Notes: a model not told the origin generated them from the sequence alone. DNA of 64,000 nucleotides from Roseitranquillus sp963709765 (GCA_963709765.1 CAVPXL010000006.1:124001-188000), one strand, 5' to 3'; positions 26,567 through 36,005 are shown, counted from the stretch's first letter. Numbers and translations are program-made.

Positions 26567-27733
26567 GTCGTCTCCCGTTGAGCGGCCATCGCGGCGCGCG
26601 CTCGTTCCCGCGCCAGATGGTCCGCGGCCCGGACGTTATCAAGTGTGACCTCGGCCCGCAGGGCCGCATCGCCCGCGACGTCATCCAGTACCGCTCTCGA
26701 CCACTTCTGCCATCTGCAGGAACCCGATCCTGCGCGCGAGAAATCCGTCGAGCGCCGCCTCTTTCGCAGCGTTGAAGACCGCACCCGCCAATCCGCCCGT
26801 CGCGATCACCTCGCGCGCGAGCCGCAGCGCGGGCCACCGCACCTCGTCGGGCGCGGAGAACGTCAGCCGCCCGATCGCCCCGAGATCGAGCCGCTCCACC
26901 GGGACATGCACACGTTCCGGCCAGTTCAGGGCGTACCCTATGGCGTGGCGCATGTCCGGCGGGCCCAGATGGGCCATCAGGGCGCCGTCCCGGAATCCGA
27001 CCAGCGCATGCATCAGGCTTTCGGGGTGGATCAGGACTTCCGGCGTGATCCCGAAAAACTCTTTCGTCTCGATCACCTCCAGCGCCTTGTTGAACAAGGT
27101 TGCGCTGTCGATGGTAATGCGCTGGCCCATCGACCAGTTGGGGTGCCGCGCCGCTTCTTCGGGGGTCGCGGCGGCAAGTCGATGGTGCGGCCAGTCGCGG
27201 AACGCGCCGCCCGAGGCAGTGATGATGACACGCTCGACCGCCTTCGTGTCCTCGCCCGCGAGGGCCTGGAATACCGCGGAATGCTCACTGTCCACGGGCA
27301 GGATGCGCGCGTTCGCCTCGGCCGCCCGGCGCATGAGCAGCGGTCCGGCGGCCACGAGGCTTTCCTTGTTGGCGAGCGCGAGCGTTCCGCCATGGCGAAG
27401 GGAACCGAGGCCCGGCGCAAGGCCGGCAGCTCCGACGATCGCCGACATCGTCCAGTCCGCGGGGCGGTCCGCGGCGTCGAGAACTGCCTGCTCCCCGGCC
27501 GCGACCTCGATGCCGGTTCCCGCAAGGGCCGCCTGCAGATCGTCGTGGCATTCCGCATGTGCCGTGACCGCGATCTCGGGGCGCAGGATGCGGGCCTGCT
27601 CGGCGAGGCGCGCGATGTTGCGACCGCCCGTCAGTGCGACAAGGTGATAGGCGTCGCGGTCGGCCGCGATCAGCTCAACGGTGTTGCACCCGATCGAGCC
27701 GGTGCTGCCGAAGATCGTGATGCGGCGGGTCAA
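26557..27733 (-). CDS. dxr: 1-deoxy-D-xylulose-5-phosphate reductoisomerase Dxr, frameshifted near 26695
   Basis: Commits DXP to the MEP isoprenoid pathway. Visible signatures are the NADPH loop 'IFGSTGSIGCNTVELI' (residues 6-21), 'LANKESLVAAG' and the metal/substrate region 'PVDSEHSAVFQ', 'ASGGAF', 'MGQRITIDSATLFNKALEVIE'. The frame stops prematurely at 26681 after 350 aa ('VVESGTG'). The missing C-terminal helical domain ('AVLDDVAGDAALRAEV', 'RAADHLARERARAAM') is encoded one frame over, ending at 26557. Removing one base near 26690-26702 gives about 391 aa, the family length. Start is TTG overlapping the cdsA stop. Dxr is normally essential in such bacteria, so a sequence error is likely. 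Confidence 0.88.
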
Positions 27734-28521
27734 AGGATGACAGGCGGAAAATCGACCAGCCGTTCGACCAGAAGCAGGAACACCGCGGCGCCAAGCATCC
27801 CGTCGAACCTGTCGAAGAGTCCGCCATGGCCAGGCACAAGGCCCGAACTGTCCTTGACGCCCATCCGCCGCTTCATGGCGCTCTCGGCGATATCACCGAG
27901 CTGAGACGCCATCGCGACCGCGATACTGAGGCCGATGAGCTGCGTCGAGACGTCAAGCCATACGACCCAGATCAGGCCGACGAACGCGGCACCGAACCAG
28001 CCGGCCACCGTCCCGGCCCACGTCTTCTTCGGGCTGACGCGCGGCCAGAACTTCGGCCCGCCGATGAATCGCCCGGCGAAATAGCCTCCCACATCCGTCA
28101 CGATCACGATCAGCGCGAGCCACATCATCCAGCCGAAGCCGAAATCGGCGCGCAGGCCGATCAGGCCGTAGCCCGCGACCAGGATCATCACGGAAAACAC
28201 GGAGAAGAGCGTGCGGTTATGCTCGAGCTGGCCGATGGCGATCATCGCCGGTGCCAGCAGGAACGGCAGCACGAAGCCGGGCGGCAGGATGCCCCCGAGC
28301 ACGATCACGCCGGCGGCGATGAGGCCGAGCGGCAGCGCCATCCGGCTCCCCGCCTTCAGCATCCGCACCAGCTCCCAGATCATCGTGCCGCAGACGAAGG
28401 CGATCATCGCCAGGAAGACCCAGCCGCCGATCCACACCGCCAGAAGACCCAGGCCCGCGATGATCGCGCCCGACGTCATCCGCGTTGTCAGGTCTTCCCA
28501 GCGTCCGGATCCGAGGCTCAT
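27730..28521 (-). CDS. cdsA: Phosphatidate cytidylyltransferase CdsA
   Basis: A 263-aa polytopic inner-membrane enzyme making CDP-diacylglycerol from phosphatidate and CTP. About seven membrane segments are visible. The CDP-alcohol-forming signature near the C-terminus, 'SQLGDIAESAMKRRMGVKDSSGLVPGHGG' followed by 'FDRFDGMLGA', is diagnostic. Its ATG overlaps the uppS stop as ATGA, and its TGA overlaps the dxr TTG. Confidence 0.95.
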   Translation of the reverse strand: MSLGSGRWEDLTTRMTSGAIIAGLGLLAVWIGGWVFLAMIAFVCGTMIWELVRMLKAGSRMALPLGLIAAGVIVLGGILPPGFVLPFLLAPAMIAIGQLEHNRTLFSVFSVMILVAGYGLIGLRADFGFGWMMWLALIVIVTDVGGYFAGRFIGGPKFWPRVSPKKTWAGTVAGWFGAAFVGLIWVVWLDVSTQLIGLSIAVAMASQLGDIAESAMKRRMGVKDSSGLVPGHGGLFDRFDGMLGAAVFLLLVERLVDFPPVIL

Positions 28522-29240
28522 GACAGGACGGCACCGAATCTGCGTTCGCGCCGGCCGAACGAGGCGACGACGCGGGCAAATTCCGCGCGGGTGAAGTCGG
28601 GCCAGAGCGTGTCGACGAACTCGTATTCCGAATAGGCCGACTGCCAGAGCAGGAAGTTCGAGATCCTCGCCTCGCCGCTGGTGCGGATCACAAGGTCCGG
28701 GTCGGGCAGGAAATAGGTGTCGAGATAGCGTGCCAGGGTCTCGGCGTTGACCGTCTCGGGATCGAGTCGCCCCGCCGCCACCTCGCGCGCCAGGCGCTTG
28801 GTGGCCCGCGCGACCTCGTCGCGCCCCCCGTAATTGAGCGCGATCGTCAGATGCAGCACGTCGTTATGGGCCGTCATGAGCTCCAGCTCGTCCATGAGCT
28901 GGACCAGCGTGTCGTCGAGCTTGATGCGGTCGCCGATGAATCGCACCCGGACGCCCGCCTGCACCAGCGCCTGTGCCTCGCGCACGCAATAGCGGCGGAA
29001 CATCTTCATCAGGCCCGAAACCTCGGCCTGGGTCCGTTTCCAGTTCTCGGTCGAGAAGGCGAAGACGGTCAGGTACTTCACGCCCAGGTCGGGACAGGCC
29101 TTAATGACCTCGCGCACGCGCTTGCCGCCGGCATGGTGACCATAGAGGCGCGGCTTGCCGCGGGCGTGAGCCCAGCGGCCGTTGCCGTCCATGATGATCG
29201 CCACGTGCCGCGGTCCGATCGGTTGGGTACTGCCGTCCAA
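28518..29240 (-). CDS. uppS: Isoprenyl transferase (undecaprenyl diphosphate synthase) UppS
   Basis: A 240-aa cis-prenyltransferase that extends farnesyl diphosphate to the C55 carrier lipid for peptidoglycan and polysaccharide export. The catalytic Asp is D18 in 'AIIMDGNGRWA'. Other signatures are 'GHHAGGKRVREVI', 'LTVFAFSTENWKR', 'ALNYGGRDEV' and 'PDLVIRTSGEARISNFLLWQ'. The start appears to be TTG at 29240, since no ATG is nearby in frame. The stop overlaps cdsA. Confidence 0.95.
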   Translation of the reverse strand: MDGSTQPIGPRHVAIIMDGNGRWAHARGKPRLYGHHAGGKRVREVIKACPDLGVKYLTVFAFSTENWKRTQAEVSGLMKMFRRYCVREAQALVQAGVRVRFIGDRIKLDDTLVQLMDELELMTAHNDVLHLTIALNYGGRDEVARATKRLAREVAAGRLDPETVNAETLARYLDTYFLPDPDLVIRTSGEARISNFLLWQSAYSEYEFVDTLWPDFTRAEFARVVASFGRRERRFGAVLS

Positions 29241-29263
29241 GTATCGTCTCCCGTGGCGCAGGG

Positions 29264-29827
29264 TCAGACCTGCATGATCTCTTCCTGCTTGTGCTCAAGC
29301 GCCGAGTCGACAGCCGCGATGTGCTTGTCGGTCATCTGCTGGACCTCGTCCGCCCAGATCTTGTGGTCGTCCTCGCTCAGCCCATCGCCCTTGGCGCGCT
29401 TGAGCTGGTCCATGCCGTCGCGGCGCACATTGCGGACCGCGACTCGCGCGTTCTCTGCATAATGCGCGGCAACCTTTGACAATTCCTTGCGCCGCTCCTC
29501 GTTGAGCTCGGGGATCGGCAGGCGGATGATGGTCCCGTCGGTCTGCGGGTTGATGCCGAGGCCCAACTCGCGGATCGCCTTCTCCACCTTGCCCACCATG
29601 CCCTTGTCCCAGACGTTGATGGTCACCATCCGCGGCTCCGGCACGTTGACGGTGCCCAGCTGGTTGATCGGTGTCTGCTGACCATAGGCATCGACGTGGA
29701 CCGGTTCGAGCATCGTTGCCGAGGCCCGCCCCGTGCGCAGCGACGCGAATTCCTGGCGCAGCGAGGCCATCGCCCCGTCCATCCGCCTTTGCAGATCGTC
29801 GATATCCAGCTCGAAATCTTCTGACAT
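29264..29827 (-). CDS. frr: Ribosome recycling factor
   Basis: A 187-aa three-helix-bundle protein that splits post-termination ribosomes together with EF-G. Family signatures are 'FASLRTGRASATMLEPVHVDAYG' (residues 26-48), 'INQLGTVNVPEPRMVTINVWDK' and the C-terminal 'EVQQMTDKHIAAVDSALEHKQEEIMQV'. Full length. It lies between pyrH and uppS, the order found in most proteobacteria. Confidence 0.97.
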   Translation of the reverse strand: MSEDFELDIDDLQRRMDGAMASLRQEFASLRTGRASATMLEPVHVDAYGQQTPINQLGTVNVPEPRMVTINVWDKGMVGKVEKAIRELGLGINPQTDGTIIRLPIPELNEERRKELSKVAAHYAENARVAVRNVRRDGMDQLKRAKGDGLSEDDHKIWADEVQQMTDKHIAAVDSALEHKQEEIMQV

Positions 29828-29878
29828 GCCCGTGCCGTCCTCTTCCGGTCTTCTTGCGCAGCGGGATCGTCTATACCG

Positions 29879-30616
29879 TCAACCGGAGACGGTTGTATAG
29901 GTGCCCTGCCCGGCCAGAATGCCCCGGAAGCCGCCGGGCTCGTCGAGGCTGAAGACGATGATCGGCAGATTGTTGTCGCGCGCCAGCGCGATGGCGGAGG
30001 CGTCCATGACGCCCAGATGCTGCGCCAGCACCTCGTCGTAGCTCACGGTCTCGAACCGCTTGGCGCCCGGGTTCTTTGCCGGATCGCTGTCATAGACGCC
30101 GTCGACCTTGGTGCCCTTGAAGATCGCCTCGCAGCTCATCTCGTTGGCCCGCAGCGTCGCCGCCGTATCGGTCGTGAAATAGGGGTTCCCGGTGCCGGCG
30201 GCGAAGATCACCACCCGCTTCTTCTCCAGGTGCCGCACCGCCCGCCGGCGGATATAGGGCTCGCACACCTGGTCCATCGGGATCGCGCTGATCACCCGGG
30301 TATAAATCCTCAGCGCCTCAAGCGCCGACTGCATGGCAAGCGCGTTCATCACCGTGGCCAGCATGCCCATGTAGTCGGCGGTCGTGCGCTCCATCCCCTG
30401 CGCGGAGCCCTGCAGGCCGCGAAAGATGTTGCCGCCGCCGATCACCATGCAGATCTCGACCCCGAGGTCGTGCACCGACTTGACCTCGTCGGCGATGCGC
30501 GAAACCGTCGGCGGGTTGAGGCCAAAGCCCCGATCGCCCATCAGCGCCTCGCCCGAGATCTTGAGCATCACACGAGAGTATTTCGGGGCTGGCTGCTCGG
30601 ATACGGTCTGGTCCAT
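29879..30616 (-). CDS. pyrH: UMP kinase PyrH
   Basis: A 245-aa amino-acid-kinase-fold enzyme phosphorylating UMP to UDP. Signatures are 'VMLKISGEALMGD' (N-terminus), 'MVIGGGNIFRGLQG', 'YMGMLATVMNALAMQSALE' and 'FAAGTGNPYFTTDTAATLRA'. The open frame reaches 31624, far into the opposite miaA gene, but that extension is a GC-driven artefact. The ATG at 30616 ('MDQTVSEQPAPKYSRV') gives the family length. It heads the long minus-strand envelope run and is divergent from miaA across 78 bp. Confidence 0.95.
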   Translation of the reverse strand: MDQTVSEQPAPKYSRVMLKISGEALMGDRGFGLNPPTVSRIADEVKSVHDLGVEICMVIGGGNIFRGLQGSAQGMERTTADYMGMLATVMNALAMQSALEALRIYTRVISAIPMDQVCEPYIRRRAVRHLEKKRVVIFAAGTGNPYFTTDTAATLRANEMSCEAIFKGTKVDGVYDSDPAKNPGAKRFETVSYDEVLAQHLGVMDASAIALARDNNLPIIVFSLDEPGGFRGILAGQGTYTTVSG

Positions 30617-30694
30617 GTCGGCAGTTCCCGGTTTTGTGTCGCGGCGCAAAATGTCGGAAAAGCGCGAGAGGTTCAACCGCCGCAGGAGCCCAGC

Positions 30695-31567
30695 TTGCAC
30701 CCCATCGTCGACCGACTGGATATCGAGCGTCCCGTTCTCCTCGCAGGTCCGACCGCCTCGGGCAAGTCCGCGCTCGCGCTCGAGATCGCGGAGCGCACCG
30801 GCGGTCCCATCGTCAACGCCGACGCATTGCAGGTCTTTGCCGACTGGCGGATCCTGACCGCGCGGCCCTCTGCGGCGGACGAGGCGCGCGTCCCGCACCG
30901 GCTCTATGGCCATGTTCCGGGCGGCAGCGCGTATTCCGTCGGAATCTGGCTGCGCGATCTGACACCGCTGCTCGACGGCCCCCCGCCCGTCATCGTGGGC
31001 GGAACCGGCCTCTACTTTTCCAATCTTGTCGATGGGTTGGCGGACATTCCGGATGTGCCATCCGAAGTTCTCGCGGAAGCCGACGCGCGCCTCGCGGAAG
31101 CCGGCGCGGCGGCACTGGCCGGCGACCTCGATCCCGAAACCCGCGCCCGCATCGACCTGGCCAACCCCGCCCGCGTCCGCCGGGCCTGGAGCGTGTTGCG
31201 CGCCACCGGTCGCGGCCTCGCCGCCTGGCAGGACGACACGCCGCCGCCACTCCTGCCGCTCACGCGCGCCCAGCCGCTCCTGATGGACGCGCCGAAGGAC
31301 TGGCTGACCCCCCGCATCGCGCGACGTGTCAGGCAGATGCTGGACGGCGGCGCGGTCGAGGAGGCGCGGCAGAACCTGCCCCATGCGGGTGCGCGCCCCT
31401 CCTCGAAGGCCATCGGTGCGAACGAACTCTTCGCCCACCTCCGCGGCGGATTGCCGCTGCCCGAGGTCGAGGCGCGGATGATCGTCGCCACCCGCCGCTA
31501 CGCCAAGCGGCAACGCACCTGGTTTCGCGCCCGGATGGGGAACTGGCAGCGCGTCTCGGCGCGCTGA
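30695..31567 (+). CDS. miaA: tRNA dimethylallyltransferase MiaA
   Basis: A 290-aa enzyme that isopentenylates A37 of tRNAs reading UNN codons. The P-loop 'GPTASGKS' is at residues 18-25, followed by 'IVNADALQVF' (substrate Asp), 'VGGTGLYFSNLVDG' and the C-terminal 'YAKRQRTWFR'. The frame is open from 30017 but the upstream part is antisense to pyrH. The TTG at 30695 has GCAGGAG about 7 bases before it and gives the normal N-terminus. Divergent from pyrH. Confidence 0.92.
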   Translation: MHPIVDRLDIERPVLLAGPTASGKSALALEIAERTGGPIVNADALQVFADWRILTARPSAADEARVPHRLYGHVPGGSAYSVGIWLRDLTPLLDGPPPVIVGGTGLYFSNLVDGLADIPDVPSEVLAEADARLAEAGAAALAGDLDPETRARIDLANPARVRRAWSVLRATGRGLAAWQDDTPPPLLPLTRAQPLLMDAPKDWLTPRIARRVRQMLDGGAVEEARQNLPHAGARPSSKAIGANELFAHLRGGLPLPEVEARMIVATRRYAKRQRTWFRARMGNWQRVSAR

Positions 31568-31600
31568 GGGCCGCCTTTCGGGTTGCGTCCACCTCCCAGG

Positions 31601-31634
31601 TGTCGTTTTTCTACATGCCAACATGTCGTTTTTC
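31601..31634 (+). repeat. Direct repeat TGTCGTTTTTC upstream of the peptide-transporter operon
   Basis: The 11-mer TGTCGTTTTTC occurs at 31601-31611 and again at 31624-31634, 23 bp apart start to start, about two helical turns. It lies about 125 bp before the binding-protein start codon. Could be an operator; no known consensus recognised. Confidence 0.35.
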
Positions 31635-31757
31635 GGCTATCCCGCGCCAGTCAGTCCTGTTGACGCGCGCCGGTGGAAAGTGCCGAATGGTGACAAGTAT
31701 GGCGGCGCATCAATGCAAGAAGAAATGCCGTCGGGGGAGAATTTGAGGAGCTTTTCC

Positions 31758-33421
31758 ATGACCGATCGAACCCCGCAGGGGGAGATTCACCGTGCCGCGC
31801 GCATGTACGCGGACGAACACCTTTCCGGCAGACTCGACCGCCGCGAGTTCCTGACCCGCTCGACCGCGCTCGGCGTCACCGGGGCCGCGGCCTACGGGCT
31901 GATCGGCCTTCCCGCGCCCGCCTTGGCCCAGGAAGCCGGCGAAGGGGGAACGCTGCGCATCCAGATGGAGATCCATGCGCTCAAGGACCCCCGCGTCTTC
32001 GACTGGTCCGAGATCGCCAACTTCTGCCGCGGCTGGCTGGAATACCTGGTCGAGTACAACCGGGACGGCACGTTCCGCGGCATGCTGCTCGAAGGCTGGG
32101 ATGTGAACGACGACGCGACGGAATACGTCCTCCACGTCCGTCCGAACGTCACCTGGAACAACGGCGACACGCTCACGGCCGAGCATGTGGCGCACAATTT
32201 CCGGCTCTGGTGCGACGCGACTCGCTGGAAGGCAACTCCATGGCCAGCCGCATGGGCGACCTGGTCGACGCCGAGACCAAGCAGATCCGCGACGGCGCGC
32301 TGGAAGTGATGGACGACGCCACCCTGCGCGTCACCCTGCCCTCGCCCAATATCGCGCTGATGGCCAATGTCGCCGACTATCCTGCGGCGGTCGTGCATCC
32401 CGACTTCCCGGGTGGCAACCCGGCCGACAACCCGATCGGGACAGGCCCCTATCTGCCCGAGACCTATGAGGTCGGCGTGCGCGGCGTTCTGGTCAGGAAC
32501 ACCGATCACACCTGGTGGGGCAAGGACGTCTACGGCGGTGCGACACTGGATCGGATCGAGTACATCGATTACGGCACCGACCCCGCGGCATTTCTGGCCG
32601 CGATCGAGTCCGAGGAAGTCGACATGCTCTACGAGAGCGTCGGCGAGTTCATCGAGATCATGGACAGCCTCGACCTCGTCAAGTCCGAGGCCGTCACCGC
32701 GAATACCCTCGTGATCCGGCCCAACCAGGTGGCCGAGGTCGATGGCCAGCGCCCCTACGAGGACGCCAGGGTCCGCAACGCGCTGCAACTCGCCTGCAAC
32801 AACGAGGTGCTGCTGGAGCTTGGCTATTCCGGTCTCGGTATCGTCGCCGAAAACCATCACGTCTGCCCGATCCATCCGGAATACGCGGAGATCCCGCCGC
32901 CGGAGCATGATCCCGAGGGGGCGCTCCAGCTCATGGAAGAGGCGGGCATGGCCGATTTCGAGCACGAGCTGATCTCGCTCGACGACGGCTACCAGCGCGA
33001 CACCTGCGACGCGGTCGCGGCCCAGCTCCGCGATGCCGGCATCAAGGTCAAGCGCACCATCCTGCCGGGCTCGACCTACTGGAACGGCTGGAACAAGTAT
33101 CCGTTCTCGGCCACCGAGTGGAACCAGCGTCCGCTCGGCGTCCAGGTGCTGACCCTCGCCTACCGTTCCGGCGAGCCGTGGAACGAGACCGCTTTCGCCA
33201 ACGAGGAGTTCGACAATCTCCTGGCCCGCGCGAACTCCATCGCGGATGTCGACGAGCGCCGCGAGGTGATGGCCCAGCTCGAGAAGATGATGCGGGACGA
33301 AGGCGTCATCATCCAGCCCTACTGGCGCTCGACCTTCCGCCACTACCGCGAGAACGTCACCGGCGCCGAAATGCACCCGACATTCGAGATCCATCCCTAC
33401 AAGCTGGGTCTCTCGTCGTGA
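31758..33421 (+). CDS. Tat-exported peptide-type ABC substrate-binding protein, frameshifted near 32220
   Basis: Family 5 extracellular solute-binding protein (DppA/OppA type). A long N-region is followed by the twin-arginine signal 'DRREFLTRSTALGV', a hydrophobic stretch and an AxA-like cleavage site ('APALAQ'), so export is predicted through Tat as a folded protein. The N-terminal lobe reads to 'RLWCDAT' and the body resumes one frame over with 'LEGNSMASRMGDLVDAET' through to 'MHPTFEIHPYKLGLSS'. One missing base at about 32216-32228 accounts for it; the corrected length is about 554 aa. Start chosen at 31758 for its GAGGAG site. First gene of a four-gene importer operon. Substrate unknown. 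Confidence 0.88.
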
Positions 33422-33486
33422 TTCCGTCGGGGCCGCAGTGTCGCGGCCCCGCTTCCGCCTGAACCTAGAACTCACGAGGACAGCGG

Positions 33487-34537
33487 ATGGCCCTGTTCAT
33501 TCTCCGCCGCTTCGGCGTGATGATCCTCACGGCCCTCTGCCTGACGTTCATCGTGTTTGCCCTGACCAATCTCGGGCCGAACCTCGAAAAGCTCGCCAAG
33601 ACCCAAGGCAGCGTCCGCATGAGCGACGAACAGGTCGAGGCCTGGCTCGACCGCCGCGGCTACCTGGCACCCCTGCCGATCAAGTACGGCCAGTGGCTCG
33701 GCGTCTGGCCCGGTCATGTGGAGCGAGACGAAGCCGGCGATGCGGTCGGTGGCCGCTGCGCCCGGAGCGGCGCTCGCGCCGGACGAGTGGTCGACCTTCT
33801 GCGGCGTCCTGCAATGGAACTGGGGCACGTCGAGCGTCTTCCGCGACGACGTCGGCGAGATCGTCTTCAAGCGCCTCGGCCTCACCGGCAAACTGATGTT
33901 CTGGGTGATGGTCCTGATGGTGCCCTCCGCCCTCATCATCGGCGTGCTGGCGGGCATGCGCGAAGGCTCCAAGCTCGACCGGTCGCTGTCCACGTTCTCC
34001 ATCGCCACCACGGCCACCCCCGAATACGTCTCCGGCGTGATCTTCATCACCGTCTTCGCCTCCTCCGCCGTGGGCCTGAAATGGTTCAAGGGCACCGCCA
34101 CCTCCGCGGCCGAAAGCGCCAATTTCGAGAACTTCTTCCTCCCTGTCCTCACCATCGCGCTCTACGGCATGGGCTACATCGCCCGGATGACCCGCGCGAG
34201 CATGACCGAGGTGATGACCGCGCAATACATCCGCACCGCCCGCCTCAAGGGCGTGAAGTTCCGCGACATCGTGCTGAAACACGCGCTCCGCAACGCGCTG
34301 ATCGCGCCCTTCACGGTCATCATGCTGCAATTCCCGTGGCTGCTGAACGGCGTCGTCATCGTCGAGACCCTCTTCAACTACAAGGGCTTCGGCTGGACGC
34401 TGGTGCAGGCCGCCTCGAACAACGACATCGAGCTGCTGCTCGCCTGCTCGGTCGTGGCCGTCTTCGTCGTCCTCGTCACGCAGCTCATCTCCGACATCGG
34501 CTACGTGTTCCTCAATCCCCGCATCCGGATCGCGTAA
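33487..34537 (+). CDS. DppB-type ABC transporter permease, frameshifted near 33710
   Basis: First permease of the peptide-type importer. The N-terminal membrane helix ('MALFILRRFGVMILTALCLTFIVFALTNLGP') and the following loop read well to 'GQWLGVWPG'. The frame is then lost and resumes one base over at 'VMWSETKPAM', continuing through the permease core, including the EAA-like loop 'TARLKGVKFRDIVLKHALRNALI' that contacts the ATPase, to the stop at 34537. Removing one base in TGGCCCGGTCATG gives about 349 aa. It follows the binding protein by 65 bp and precedes the second permease by 12 bp. Confidence 0.87.
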
Positions 34538-34549
34538 GGGAGGCCCCGC

Positions 34550-35947
34550 ATGGAAGACCTCAGCTGGACGGGCGCACTCTCGATCCTCAATCCCCTGCTC
34601 TGGGCCGGTCTCGTCGTCTGGGTCCTGGCGACGCTGGCGCAGGTCGTCCTCTCGACCCTCAGCATGGGCGGCAGCGAGGACGGAGTCGTCACCGCTTGCC
34701 GCGGCCCGGCCGACTACGCCGCCCTCGCCGGCCGCTTCGCCCTGATGCTCGCGGTCGCGGTCCTGCTGGCCTACATCGTCGGCGGCATCCTGATGGGCGC
34801 CGCCGCCGGCATCGTCGGCAAGATGGCGCAGCAATTCCTGCCCGTCTGGGTCGGCCTCGTCGTGGTCTTCGCGCTCTCGATCACGTTCAAGCGCCGCCTC
34901 GGCCTCTACGGCAAGCTCTTCGACAGCCCGATCGGCATGGTCGGGTTCGGCATCGTCATGTTCTGGGTCTTCGCGGCCCTCTTCGCCGACCTGATCATCA
35001 CCCACGGCCCCCTGCTCCAGGTCTCGGGCATGAAGAACGCCATCCCCGGCAGCCCGGTCCCCGACGGCACGGCGGGTTACGACTATTACCTGCTGGGCGG
35101 CGACAACCTGGCCCGCGACGTCTTCTCGCGCATGGTGATGGGGGCGCGCCGGGTGCTGGCGATCGCGCCCGCCGCCACGCTCTTCGCCTTCATGGTGGGC
35201 ATCACGCTCGGCGTCCCGGCGGGCTATTTCGGCGGACGGCTCGACACTCTCCTGACCTTCCTCGCCAACCTCGTCCTCGCCTTCCCGGTGATCCTGCTCT
35301 TCTACCTGCTGGTCACGCCCGAGATCCGGGACACCGGCATCCCGACCTATCTGGCGGCGATCCTCTTCCTCTTCCCCGTCGTGTTCTTCACGATCCTGTT
35401 CAACAGCCGCTATTTCACGCGGCCGATGATGCGCAACATCCTCGTCGCGCTCACGCTGGTTCTCGGCCTCTGGGCCTATTCGGGCCTCGCCTTCAACGCC
35501 GACCCGCTCGGCATCTGGGGAATGGACCCCAACCTGCTCAACGTCTTCGTGGCCGTGGTTTTCGTGAACTCGCCCACCGTCTTCCGCATCGTGCGCGGCA
35601 TCGTGCTCGACATCCGCACCCGCGACTACGTCGCCGCCGGGCAGACCCGCGGCGAGGGCCCGTGGTACATCATGCTGTGGGAGATCCTGCCCAACGCCCG
35701 CGGCCCGCTCATCGTCGATTTCTGCCTGCGCATCGGCTACACCACGATCCTCCTGGGAACGCTGGGCTTCTTCGGCCTCGGCGTCTCGCCCGAGAGCCCG
35801 GACTGGGGCTCCACCATCAACGACGGGCGCAAGCTTCTCTCCATCTATCCCCACCCCGCACTGGCCCCGGCCATCGCGCTGATGAGCCTCGTGCTCGGCC
35901 TCAACCTGCTCGCCGACGGCCTGCGCGAAGAGAGCCTGCGCGACTGA
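34550..35947 (+). CDS. DppC-type ABC transporter permease with long N-terminal membrane extension
   Basis: Second permease, 465 aa against roughly 280-300 for classical DppC. The extra N-terminal 115 residues hold about three hydrophobic segments ('ILNPLLWAGLVVWVLATLAQVV', 'FALMLAVAVLLAYIVGG', 'FLPVWVGLVVVFALSI'). The DppC-like core follows ('FDSPIGMVGFGIVMFWVFAALFAD', 'LLGGDNLARDVFSRMVMGARR'), with an additional membrane insert around residues 265-340. The EAA loop is 'TRGEGPWYIMLWEILPNARGPLI'. The extension may be a feature of a subfamily rather than a fusion. No frame defect. Confidence 0.87.
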   Translation: MEDLSWTGALSILNPLLWAGLVVWVLATLAQVVLSTLSMGGSEDGVVTACRGPADYAALAGRFALMLAVAVLLAYIVGGILMGAAAGIVGKMAQQFLPVWVGLVVVFALSITFKRRLGLYGKLFDSPIGMVGFGIVMFWVFAALFADLIITHGPLLQVSGMKNAIPGSPVPDGTAGYDYYLLGGDNLARDVFSRMVMGARRVLAIAPAATLFAFMVGITLGVPAGYFGGRLDTLLTFLANLVLAFPVILLFYLLVTPEIRDTGIPTYLAAILFLFPVVFFTILFNSRYFTRPMMRNILVALTLVLGLWAYSGLAFNADPLGIWGMDPNLLNVFVAVVFVNSPTVFRIVRGIVLDIRTRDYVAAGQTRGEGPWYIMLWEILPNARGPLIVDFCLRIGYTTILLGTLGFFGLGVSPESPDWGSTINDGRKLLSIYPHPALAPAIALMSLVLGLNLLADGLREESLRD

Positions 35948-35957
35948 TGCCGCGCAG

Positions 35958-36005
35958 GATCCGCGCACAGAACTCCGGCAATCTGCCCGGCTCTGTGCGC
36001 GGATC
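35958..36005 (+). repeat. Perfect 14-bp inverted repeat between permease and ATPase genes
   Basis: GATCCGCGCACAGA at 35958-35971 pairs exactly with TCTGTGCGCGGATC at 35992-36005 around a 20-base loop, which itself contains CCGG...CCGG. No T-run follows, so it is not a standard terminator. It may stabilise or attenuate the operon mRNA. Confidence 0.6.

Noticed and set aside
30617..31624. Possible 336-residue N-terminal extension of PyrH
   Set aside because: It is antisense to miaA and PyrH is complete from 30616, so this is an open frame rather than a fusion.
31892..33475. 527-codon minus-strand frame opposite the substrate-binding protein
   Set aside because: Antisense to an evident solute-binding protein; no motif or ribosome binding site.
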